Below are positions 26,601 through 37,304 of a stretch of 64,000 nucleotides of DNA, one piece after another (position 1 is the stretch's first letter; each line of letters opens with the position of its first letter). The stretch lies in assembly GCA_037178975.1 (NCBI GenBank), contig JASJZH010000006.1, positions 10,540,001 through 10,604,000 of the forward strand. Reading direction: 5' to 3'. Under the pieces are notes generated by a model. That model was not told the DNA's origin, made no database searches, and worked only from the letters and a program-made list of their open reading frames with translations. A program made the translations under genes and the position numbers. This DNA comes from Oscheius tipulae (Eukaryota; Nematoda; Chromadorea; Rhabditida; Rhabditidae).

Positions 26601-28859
26601 CGTCGTCGGGAAAGAATCCCGACGAAGTGTAAATTAGCTCAGTTGTTGCGATCACACTCTCGGATTGTCTAAGAAACCCACATCATAAAGGATTATCATC
26701 ACATTTTCAGAGGGAGAGGAGTGTATTTTCGTATGTTTGGAGTTAATTAAACACGTATTAGGTGACCAGATTCGAGCCAGCATACGGGCTTCCATAGTTA
26801 TGTTCCTAAAAATCTTGTAGCTCCAAATTTGCAGGTTTACCTTTTGCATGCTGGAAGATGCGTGAATGACAACGCTTTATCGTGCCAGAGCTGTGTGAAG
26901 AGGATGTCGATTTCAAAGTCGGAGGTGATCTCGTTCAGGGAACTCATGTCCTGAAAACATTGACCTTGGTCCTAGTGTTCACTACTCCCTTGAGGGTTGA
27001 TAAAGGAACGTGCGCCAGATTCTCAATTACTTCACTCTCAACCTCTATTCAATTATGGTTAGACATCCTTTAACTTCCCCCCAAATATAAACCCTTCCCG
27101 CCCACTTGCTCGAAATACCACTTTCCATGACATAAAAAGTGATAAGACGGACAGGTTTATAAAACGGTCGGCTTTTATAATATTATTTCAGGACACCATT
27201 GAAACAGCATCATTCTTTTAACAGGAGCTACAACCCGTACCAGCCAAACAATCAACCAAACTACCCTCCCAAAAATTGGGAATGGAGCTGCCCCGGCCTA
27301 TGCCAACCCTCCCGGACCTCCAATGACTCCCGGTGTGATTAATAATCATGTAGACCATAATGATCAGCATCATCACGGATATCACCACCATCAACATGGG
27401 TGGTTTTGACAACAAAAGCCATAAGCTGCTTAGCTATTTTTCACGATTTTTAAGATTTTTCACTTCGATCCGCCACTTTTTCACATAAAGAAATCCAGAG
27501 AAAGATAAAACCCTCTTGAGATAAGACTACCACGTTGGGTGACAAAGCACCAAAGTCTACATATTTGAAGCTTCTTGGGAAATAGAAACTTAGCTCAAAA
27601 TTATAATATTATTTCAGGGCACCACTACCATTACTAACATCACGATTATCACCACCATCATCACTGCTGATCCGAATGAACGTTTGCAACAGATTGCGTC
27701 GTGCTCTTTGACCGAATTTTCCCCTTTCTTAGTCCCATCTTTTATGCTAATGTCTCTTCCGGATTACGTCAATTTGCCCAGGGTAAAGCCTCTTTGCAAG
27801 AACGGGGGTAAATTCGTGCTCTTCTTAAACTTTCAAAGATTCGTCTTGCAGGCAGTATATGACAATATTTTGTCAATCAAAATTCGTGTTCGACAGAGCA
27901 TTCTGACAGCATGATATAAAGTGCGGGGAAAAAGTTAACAGCCCAATTTTACAATGAACGTCTGGGGACATCTTGGCAGACTAACACAGCCGTGGAGCCG
28001 AATGTTGTACTTGGTAATCTCGGGGTGTGCTATAGCCTTTTCTCTTTACTTACAACAGAAGGCTGATTTCTTCCGGGCCACGATGGGCTTTCTCGAGTCG
28101 CGTTGTTTTGATGGATCGGCACTCCCACACTCTCGGACAGAAGTCACTTTGTGAATGTCACTTTTTTTTCTCGAAACAGTTACCCCCGAGTCATTGATTG
28201 AACGTTGAGAGGTCAAGACCAACCTGCACGTGCATCTCGATATTAACTCGAACGGGATCTTCGGCATCGGGTAGCATTTTTGTGTATTTTTGCATAATCT
28301 CCTCGACAATCTTCGCCTCAGACATGGCTCCTTCTGGACACTTGCGTCTTTTGCCCTTTGCCTAAAAATTGAATGAATCTCGAGCAGCACACCTGTAGGT
28401 TGAGGGCACTTCTGTCACGTGCTTCTATTAAAACGCTGCCTTGATGGGTACACTCTACAGCTGACGGGAGAAAGACATGACATGTGGACAGAATGCCCCA
28501 AGAGACTTGGAACTGTTGCAAACTTCTGATGGGTAGAACTCTAACATTCTTGAAGAGGAAGTTGTCAGTCTTCCGATCGCAAAAACTGACACGTATCCTC
28601 TTAAGCCGTTGTCACATTCTGGCCACTTATTGCCAAAAATGAAAAGAATGTATAATAGTTCAATGTTTTTTTTTGGAAGGTGAGGATACAAATTGAAACA
28701 CGGAATCTCGTTGTCAACCCATCAATTATTAGTGTACGACAAATAACACAGCCGCTAGGCGTGTGCCGGAGAGGCAATGACAAAGATGCTGGATTGTCAA
28801 GAACTCACCTTGGCAAGGGCTAAAAAAGTTAGTGCTAGTACCAAGCACGTCAGTCTCAT
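23697..28859 (-). CDS. Cys-loop ligand-gated anion channel subunit, nematode acetylcholine-gated-chloride-like group
   Basis: Twelve exons: 28809-28859, 28224-28361, 26841-26950, 26682-26805, 26337-26465, 26169-26300, 24569-24779, 24299-24529, 24137-24264, 24052-24087, 23811-23918 and 23697-23768. They give 1470 nt, 489 aa, in frame. Signal peptide [16 protein letters not shown]. The ligand-binding domain has [37 protein letters not shown] and the Cys-loop from Cys157 to Cys171 with 13 residues between ([15 protein letters not shown]). M1 is [18 protein letters not shown]2 begins [19 protein letters not shown]; the Pro-Ala-Arg (267-269) before M2 is the signature of anion-selective channels. 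M3 is [21 protein letters not shown]4 is [14 protein letters not shown], then YWWHYL. There is no second disulphide in loop C, unlike GluCl and glycine receptors, and no vicinal Cys pair. The best fit is the nematode ACC/LGC-46 to LGC-49 group, but the ligand cannot be read from sequence. It would act at the neuronal or muscle plasma membrane. Confidence 0.93.
27225..27670 (+). pseudogene. Nested Pro/Tyr- and His-rich coding-like element inside a channel intron
   Basis: On the + strand, inside the 1.27-kb intron 26951-28223 of the minus-strand channel gene. After a possible acceptor at 27223-27224, one frame reads [17 protein letters not shown] and a neighbouring frame continues [15 protein letters not shown] and then [14 protein letters not shown] before a TGA at 27407-27409. 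Both halves have the same low-complexity Pro/Tyr/Asn style, so a one-base slip within a decayed gene is the simplest reading. A second His-rich segment follows another acceptor at 27616-27617 (HHYHY, then a stop, then [10 protein letters not shown]). No start codon or upstream exon was found. It could instead be alternative 3' exons of a gene for a small metal-binding protein. Confidence 0.35.
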
Positions 28860-31800
28860 CGGGATCGCGACATTTCCGTTGACAGTGTTCTGAAGCCTAA
28901 ACACTTTTTGGAAAGTTAGCGGAGAAAGGGAGATCATTGAACAAAGCAATTCCTCCAATTAGAGATTACATTTATCGTGAGATTGTGCTTACCGGTAGGA
29001 AATTTACACGACGTGTAAGTATAATGTTCAAATTATACGAACGGAAATTAAACCTATTATTCTTTCTCGGTACGGCGGAAAAAAGCCGCTGGGAAAAGTA
29101 CGATCTTCAAAGAACAAGATTAAGCATTAAAAAGTGAGAAGAGACATAGAGTTTATGCGAGTTCAGGGCGAGGCGCTAGGTTCTGTTTTCGCCAAAATAT
29201 GCCCGAAAACCTAATAACACAAGTTTGACACCGGGATTCATGGTTAGTGCGCAACATTAAGGGCAGGACGTCGCTTTACGAAGCTTACTTTCGTAGGGTG
29301 GCTCTTGCGAAAACTGCGAATTCCGACACAGTCGTTAAGATACTTTTTTTTCTAACGATATTTTGACAGCCGGCTTGCTTGGAGCAAAATCATGTAGCGT
29401 AGAAGGAACAATATAAAAATGATAGAGATGGTGGGGGAAAGGTCAAAGAGAAATTTCAGAAAGCCTTTGGGGAAGACGTCGCCGCCGCGGGGATCAGCGA
29501 CTGTTGGGGCTGAGACCACGCCCCCTCGATGCATATCCTCTCCCCACGTGTAGATATGCAATTTGTGCGGGAAACACAATTTGGACCAGCAACTCGATGC
29601 TGATCAGTTGTTAGGAAGCTAAGGCCTCAAAACTGACCAGAGATAGGGAATATGCGGGTCCCTTGGTCAGTTCCCAAGGGGACTGAGACAGAAAGTTCAA
29701 TTTTTCAGAACCTCTGGAAGTCGCAAAGATTGGCAGTTAATCAGGAATTGTAGCCAGTAGCGATAACAAGCTTGCCTAATACAATAAAGAGCAGCGATCA
29801 CGAATTGAAACAAGGTGTGCAAAGCTTTTTCATGCCGCGTTGAATTTGAATAGCAAAATTTCGAAACAGAAGTAACTAAAAATTAACCGAGGCAATTCGT
29901 TAATGACGCTTTTAGTATGCAGTTATTCAACCGAGACCATTTCCCCCGGGTTGCGGAACTGCCCAAGTCCAGAATGGGAGAGGCTTCAGAAACAGAAGCC
30001 AAAAACCGTGCAGTAATTGTCTAGCGACACGGTAAAAGAGTAGGAAAAAAGGAAACAAGTGGCGCGACATTAGCTATAGTATGCCATCATTAGTGCCGGA
30101 GACAAAGCAAAGATTTCTTTTGGGGGTGCGCAACTTCCGACTTCTGAATATGGGACAGAGATCGGTGCTGCAAAAGTTTGAGGAAAAGTTTAGCTTGATA
30201 GTTCTGCTTAGGAAGAGAAGCAAGTTGCAAACACGCATCTCTGCAGAGCCAATTTTCGTCGCAGGAGGTCGTCGAGAAGCGATTGCCCTCATTTAGAAGA
30301 CGACAGGCCATTATGAGACTTAGAACGCTTCCGAGCCTGATGGGCCCTTGGTCCCCCTTGAAAAAAGTGTAAATGAACGTCGCTTGAGCTAATTATTGGC
30401 CGAGCCGTCTGGAAGCGACACATCCCCCACAACATGCCAAATTGTGGCTCAAAACAATCGTCTGGCAACATAATCCCAGAAAAGTTAAGCCTCCGCTTGC
30501 TTGCCCGACTAGTAAACCCCACCGAAGGGACTTTCTTGTCTGCAATCCAATTACAAACCGGGAAATAGAAACCTAGACACTGCCTTCATATTTTTGCCGA
30601 AAATTTGGCTTAGTTTGCGGGTTTGGTGGTAAAACCGAGGATAGAGTGATTTTAGTTGAGTCTCACCAGTCAAATTGTTGCCTCATTGCTTCTTAGCTGT
30701 TGTCCAATTAGGGTCAAGTCAAGTCCGGGTTATCTGATGACTGGCCCTCTAAATTAGATTGAGCGTCATGAGCCAGTTACAACTGATTTCAAAAATCACA
30801 GACCAGTTCAAACATTGACACTACTATATCTGTGACGATGTCCCCTCTTTCTGTGCTCATGTCTGCTCATCTGGAAAATTCGGGGGAGACGTTTCTTTAC
30901 TGATTTTTGGTGCTCTTGATGTCCTTCTGCACACGCATAGACCGAAATTCGAGACGATTCACAGGAAGCACGGCACCTTCTCATAACTCTCTGAGATGGT
31001 CGATGATTCTGACAGTTTCCTCAAAGTCTTCAGAGCCTTCGCTGCTTTTTAAACGAGGCTAATCATCAAACGACCAAGAATTCGAGGCTGAACGCACATC
31101 TCCTGCAGGACCTAGTGGTCGGGCAGAGAAAAAAGTTCCTTTAGGTGCTTGGCTTACTCGATTCAATTAGAGGATCCGCCAATCTCAGCCAAAAGTCCGC
31201 CCGAGGGCAGCAGCGGATCAGCGCGTCGCTGCTTAAACGTCCTCTGTCTGTTTGTGTGTTTTCATTCTTTTCGAACAGGGAACAAGTGCGCCGGCACAAT
31301 GTGCTGAGAATTTAAGGAACGGACATCCTTCCGCCACGTTCTCTGTGAATCAAACATGAATTTGCCAGTGATTCTTTTTTCTACCAATTGGAAGATTTTT
31401 ACCAGGTGCAAAACGTCATGTTCGCCTATTCTGAGAGAAGTTTCTGGACGAGCTGCGACGAAAAGAACTACGTTGCCGTACTTCCTGGCCTATTGCAAGA
31501 CTAATGATTTGTACACACTTAGTGCTTACATGATCAAGTGAACAAAGAATAGAGAGGCTTCCTCCAAATCGAGAATCCAAATTGGAAAGTTTGAAAAAGA
31601 GGAAGACGCAATCCGGATTCATCTAATACGGTTACAAGAGCCCCCTGTCCAAAGATGGGGGACACATGTTCCCAGTTCCCAGGAAATATGAGATGTTGCC
31701 GTCGCCCACTACTTGGTCTTGATTTTGTACTTCAAAGTACATAAATTTCAAGTGTTGAGACAGCAAGGGCCAGGATTATTTCCGCGACGGTCATTCATAA

Positions 31801-31962
31801 AGACGCCTTATAGGAAGAGCACCTCTCATTTGTCCTCGCAATCCAACAGCTTCCTTAAGTGTCGGATGCAACGAAAAGAAGAATTAGTTAAAGCGAGAGA
31901 GGCAACCGTTCATTTGGCACACACACGTGCCCTTAAAGACATCTAATAGAGAAGGGGGTGAC
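28860..31962. other. Intergenic interval between the channel and carboxylesterase genes
   Basis: No exon chain found on either strand in 3.1 kb. A minus-strand frame at 29352-29579 contains one hydrophobic run (ISIIFILFLLRYMILL), but there is nothing to connect it to. The promoter of the channel gene should be near 28860-29200. Confidence 0.45.
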
Positions 31963-34900
31963 TCAGAGCTCGTCCAACGACTCGAGAGGGTAATACTGTC
32001 GCCGTCGACTCCACGAGTAGTACTTTGTGATGGCAAACGTCACAAAAATCATCGAGACTATGACGCCGAGCAAGACGATCCTCCAGCCTTAACAAGGTTT
32101 CTATTTTTCATGCTCACAAACACTTACAATCTACTTGAGGATCTAAATTCTCAAGTGTTTTCAGCTGTCTCAACGTGACAAGATGCTTCTCCCAGAGATC
32201 TTTAGCTTCCACTAGAGAAGAGAGCGTTTTGCTCTTGACTGTGGAAATGTTGGTCCAATATGATGCTGAAGATGTGGGTTTAAAAACTGGGTGAAAACTA
32301 ACTGAAGCCACTGATCACGTTCACCTGAATATAGCAGTCAAACTTGGGTGGAAAGGAGGAGGAACAGCTCATGTTTCCTGCCGACCTGAAGACATTCTTT
32401 TCAAATTAGGCCTGTCTGTTCGAGCTCTCTTTCCCCTACCGTCTCTTCAATCTTTTTTCTTCCCACTTGTACGATCACGGACATTCGTTGAAATGGTATG
32501 ATCTCGTAAACCCTTCTAAGTCTCTTCCGTACTGTCTAAGGTATTTGCTAGATTGTCATCCGTTAAAACTAGGCAGTAAATAATGAATGTTTCGGAGAAA
32601 TTTTCAACATCAATCCTCGACACTTCTTCTCACAGCTAAGCCAGTACTTATGCAATCATTGCCCAATTACCGAGATGGTATGGGAGAACACGTAGAGCCG
32701 TCGAGACGGATAAAGAGAAGAAAGATGGTCAGCTATTGGTGAATGAAACAAAACTCACCCCGGAACAGTTTCTTCGAAAAATTCTCTAACATTACTATAG
32801 TAATCCTCTTTCTGTCCCGGCATGACTCCATTCTTGTCAAAATCTGCAAATTCACTACTTTGCAAACTTGAGAACTGACCAATGAGAAAATAATTGCTTT
32901 CATTTTTCTTCCAAGGTTTCCAACTCTGTTTTTCCCACGTAGGATCTCCGGAATTCGCAAAACTACTTATCATCCCGCTATAGACTCTCTCAATGTGGTA
33001 GTCCATCGGGGTCATGTACTCATCTATTCTGGCTAGCCCGGAAACGTACATCTGAACCGGGTCGATGGGATTCAAAGAAACCTTACAAAGTCTTCAGTAT
33101 GCTGTGGTGACAGAGCTGGTTCGTATTTTCTGTACGCTTTCCCGCTGTTGTTATAGGCAAAACTATAGACGAACACATTGCCCTTTTCTGAAAATTTGTC
33201 GGCGAACTGTATCGTCGGAAAGTGATAGTGGTAGTCATCGTTAACGTATTCAGGACGAGAACCTGAATCTGGACGATTAATACTGCCTATTTATCATTCT
33301 GTCTCTCTGCAATCTTCTGAACCCATAATTCAATAATACTCACCATAAAATTGATTGCAAATCAGCCTATACTCCTCCGGCTTTGTATAATTCCGATCAT
33401 AGGCAATGTTTTCACATAAAGTGTCCAACCGTCCTCTGTTCACTGTCCCATCAGGTTTTAAGGTGAATCTTTAAGCAGCTTCAACCCTCCAGAAAACTTG
33501 AAACATACCTGGTATCAATTGTTTCCTTGGTCACTGTACCAATGAGCAGGTTAATGGAAGAGCTGAAGTTATCTAGAAGGGTTTGAACCTTGTCCGGGAA
33601 GACACCGCCAGGCCCATCAATCCAAGTACCAAAAAAGTCTTCAACTCTGTCCTGGAAACTGGCTTGGGCTCTCCATAAGTCATTTTCACTTTGACGTCTC
33701 ATACAAACGATTATCTAAAGTTAATTTTGAACAATGTGTAATCATGTACCACCTTTTCTACCCTGTCAATTTCAGTGAAAGAGTCGTTCATGTTAGCGCA
33801 TCCCAGCTCTTTTGCCATAGCTTGAGAGAATTTGCTGTTGATGTCTAAAAGAGAGTATGGAATATCGATGTACAACGGTCTCAGTTCGACCGCTCGTACG
33901 TGTGCATCATGATAAAAAAAACAACGCAGCTCATCTATGGCCTAGTGGTAAACGAGCTCGACTCCGGTTTTAAGCTAGTCGGCTTTGATACTCACCAATG
34001 TTTCTTGGGTATATGAAAAAGCGGTAAAGACGTTGGTAACGTTGTGCTATTTGCAATAATCTTGCTAGGTTACCAAGATTTTCAGGTTGCAAATTACTGG
34101 ATGGCAAGGCGAACTAGCAAGTTGAAGAACATGGAAGAAAACTCACTTTTTGTCTTTTCTCCCAAAGCCGTTCCACTCATAACGATGGCTTGTTGGAACA
34201 GTCCATTAAAGAATGGTGACAAGGCTAGCTGCAAAAAAGTTTCAAGATTTGGAAACCACGTACTTCCGTAACAGTCTGTCCACCAGAGCTATGTCCAAAA
34301 AGTGTCACTCTATTTGGATCACCACCAAAGCTTGAAATTTCTTCTTGGACCCATTTCAGAGACAGGTGAACATCTTAAATTTTAAGCTAAACTCTCAGGA
34401 TTTCCTCACCTCGGTTCGGCAAATTTGAATCGACTGATGTTTTAAGATCGGGAGACAAGTTGAGCCAGCCGGTAATCCCAGTACGGTACGGTACCGCGAC
34501 AAAGACGATATTTCGTTCCTGAAGCTATGAATCGATAGATTTATGTCTAGCCTACGTCGTTAGAATAGTTGTTCACAATAACTTCAGGTCTCAAAGCTGC
34601 AGGAGTGAGTTTATTTCTCTGCCCGCCATGAATATGTACGATTACCGCACAGCCGCCCTGAACATGAACTTCTTGAGAAAACAGCTTATCACCACCTTGT
34701 CCAGACAGCTCTTGCTTGTGAAAACATTGATGAACAGACAATCTTCCGATACTTTGACCCCTCCCAATTGACTGGCATCACTAGCATTTTGAAAACATGC
34801 ATTGCCGTATTGGAAAGCATCCAACGTTCCAGACCAAGGACCTACTGGAATCGGAGCTTTGAATCTAAAGCAAAAGGTTAAAATACCTCCTTTGTGTACC

Positions 34901-35104
34901 TGTGTTCTCCAATAGGTGGCTTTCCGAAAGGTATACCAAGAAAAGCGTACCCTGACTGGTGACCATATGAGTAAATAGGTTTTCCTCGAAGTTTTCCTTT
35001 ACTGAGGCAGAAAATATTCAAAAATTGAAGACAAACCTGATTGTAACACTTCGAAAGACTCCAGCTGTTGTGCAACCAAAAAGGAGCACCAGTCCGATAA
35101 GCAT
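31963..35104 (-). CDS. Carboxylesterase-type B hydrolase with signal peptide and C-terminal membrane anchor
   Basis: Fifteen exons: 35037-35104, 34900-35001, 34696-34864, 34556-34657, 34410-34518, 34264-34373, 34147-34228, 33753-33844, 33509-33714, 33344-33468, 33087-33262, 32759-33051, 32312-32385, 32128-32265 and 31963-32087. They give 1971 nt, 656 aa, in frame; the junctions of exons 13 and 14 are the least certain. Signal peptide [15 protein letters not shown]. The alpha/beta-hydrolase core has [26 protein letters not shown], oxyanion-hole HGG (123-125) and nucleophile Ser212 in GHSSGG. Glu342 (VTKETID) and His443 (QHTEDF) fit the rest of the triad. After the hydrolase domain come a Ser/Cys-rich segment, a helical segment ([19 protein letters not shown]), a transmembrane helix at about 617-636 ([20 protein letters not shown]) and a basic cytoplasmic tail. 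The enzyme would face a lumen or the outside, hydrolysing or transferring acyl esters. The layout resembles nematode CEST proteins and neuroligin-like esterases. Introns are mostly 35-46 bp. Confidence 0.93.
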
Positions 35105-35740
35105 TTTGCAACAATACACAGAAACAATGCCAGCAATATCTAGTCTAACCTTAGATAAGACATTTTCGGTGTAGGAGAACAGCGTCCCAAGGTACAATTA
35201 GGAGGCGATGTATACAACGAACAGTCCTTATGATCGTCTGAGGGCGAAAGTTGCAAATTCTCTTAGAAGCAGCTGCCCAAACGGCAGCTTCGCAGTTATT
35301 TGGCCTGAGCTTAGAATTGATCACAGGCGGCAGCTACCCTAGTAGCAGTTTCTTCCACAGCTGGCTTGTCCCCTTGTCTCTTGACATGAAATGACCTGTC
35401 AGCGTTTTTGGGTATTAGTGCTGACAGGCAATTGTGCGGACACCATGACACAGACGAACGGACATCATTGCGTCTTAGTAAAGAAAGAGAGTTCTTCAAA
35501 TTTTGGATGGTTCCAACGTAAGAGAGAAGTAATGAATGGTTTTCTAAGTTGATCAGCAACTATGAAATTTGTAAATCGTTTTTAAACTTATACTTTTCGC
35601 TGCGCAAAGTTGCTCACAGATATCAATGTAATGTCACTGAGAATACACGGAGTCTAGGTTTGGCATGAGCTACAGCACCCATCAAGTTCTAGAATCTATA
35701 TTTTCTGGGTCTATCACTGAAGTATAAGTGTATTCTTCAT
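35105..35740. other. Interval with no supported gene
   Basis: Lies between the 5' end of the carboxylesterase and the 3' end of the 4-TM gene, both on the minus strand. Nothing coding recognised. It must hold the carboxylesterase promoter. Confidence 0.5.
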
Positions 35741-36492
35741 TCAACTAATGTTCTTCTCTTTAAAATGAACGCTTTTAGTGTTGGCCATGAGTATCTTCAT
35801 CTCCTGTGCCTTCTCGTCCAAGAAGCGATGATACAGGGACAGAAATGCCATGGCGAATCTAAACTCTTGATCTTTCAAAAATCGATGAAATTATACCCTG
35901 TGAAAAAGGTGAAGAATAGCACTGCTGACAGAGAAAGCCACGTTGTTCTTGTTCCCGTAACACTCAAAATTATCAAAGCTGTTAGCAGGAGTATGTAGAC
36001 GCCCATGTGGAGGACACATGTCAGCATATTGGGAATGAGTAGAGAAGTCCGAGAGTACTAGAAAAAAAATATGTTAAAGCATGTTTCACCTACTCTGACA
36101 GCAAAAATATTGGAAATAATAGAAACAAGAAGAGTACAATGCAGTCCTATCCAGATTGAACACACTATTTTGTAAGTGAACCAATACTTGATCGGATTTC
36201 CTCGACGGAGGTACTAAAAAATTGTAAGAGTTTGACACAAATACTTACTACAAGAGTCTGTTTATAAAGTGTAGTGCCCTCATGCCATTCGGAATATACT
36301 AACAGAAGAATTCCGAGAATTATTCCAAGTAGGGAGGATATCAATAAGGCTCCGCTTACAATGTAAGTCCAGATCTGAATGTCAGAAATTTGTAAAAAAA
36401 AAAAATCTAGATTATACCTGTATATGGAGACGACAGTAGCGGTGCTTTTCCTCGACCTCGGATAAGGAAAGAGGAAACGGGACTTGATACAT
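35741..36492 (-). CDS. Four-transmembrane-helix protein, unknown family
   Basis: Five exons: 36418-36492, 36249-36374, 36094-36213, 35897-36057 and 35741-35858. They give 600 nt, 199 aa, in frame, with introns of 36-43 bp. The start ATG at 36490-36492 has a strong acceptor-like AG 3 nt upstream (CCCCAG), as for a trans-spliced mRNA. A short hydrophilic N-terminus (MYQVPFPLSLSEVEEKHRYC) precedes four hydrophobic segments: TYIVSGALLISSLLGIILG, then a Tyr/Trp-rich region WFTYKIVCSIWIGLHCTLL, then MLTCVLHMGVYILLLTALII, then LSLSAVLFFTFFTGFAMAF. The C-terminal tail is charged and probably cytoplasmic (FLDEKAQEMKILMANTK). I do not recognise the family. The size and layout recall tetraspan proteins of the MARVEL/LAPTM kind or nematode-specific 4-TM families, but no diagnostic motif such as CCG is present. 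Confidence 0.75.
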
Positions 36493-37304
36493 GAACTGGG
36501 GCAAAACAATGGCGTCAGCCGAGAACAATCAGCTCAATCTCTGCCGGATGGGACCAGGGAAGGAGACAGCTGACTCTCTTTCTTGCAGATATATCTGCCC
36601 TAAAATTATGCAATCATCTCGGACCTGGAGATAGTGTACAAATCGTTGCATCAATATGCCAGTTTTTGACAACTATCATCGTCTTAAAAGGTGCAAAAGG
36701 TACAGTTAGAACTATCAAATCATAAGACCTCCGATCTTCCAACCGCCATGTGCGCTTTGCTCGAAAAAGATCGGCCGGAACGCACCGGGCCAACATTCCG
36801 CGCTCCGACTGCGCAACGGAAAATAGCCATAGCGGGGTCAAGATAACATACTTCAGTTTTGTTTCCTGACCAATATCTGCACAGTTGTACACAAGAAAAA
36901 ATGCTACAACTTTAAAACATGTTGCAAAAGAAAACATATCATCGTGACCGTTTCCTTGCCAATTTCCGTTGTGCGCTCTGAGGGCAGTTTTGGTCTGGCC
37001 CAATATTTTCGCCATATTGTCCATTTTTTATTTTTTTTGATGTGCTCATACCTTCCTCATTAGTTTCATCTCGGAGTGAAAATTGAGACCTTACTCTTTT
37101 TCGGCATTAGATAATGGAATGCCTGCATATAATAGTCTTTTGTGCTGAAACATACAGTATCGCAGCCCTGGGTCGAGCCGAAAACTGTTAATACGCAATT
37201 ACGTACATCAAAATCTTCTCGAAGCTTTTCGCTGCCCTTCTCAAGCTTTGCTCATCTTTTCCTTTCCTTTAACCGAGATTTCCTACATTTCACGCTAGAA
37301 AAGT
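36493..37304. promoter_or_regulatory. Divergent promoter region between the 4-TM gene and AHSA1
   Basis: 812 bp between two divergently transcribed starts. It contains an uninterrupted 136-codon minus-strand frame at 36614-37024 starting MDNMAKILGQTKTALRAH. That frame has no domain, and a promoter location makes it doubtful as a gene. Confidence 0.5.

Noticed and set aside
33931-34000. tRNA-like A-box (TGGCCTAGTGGTAAACG) inside a carboxylesterase intron
   Set aside because: The flanking bases do not form acceptor, D or T stems and there is no proper B-box at the right distance. At most it is a decayed tRNA-derived fragment.
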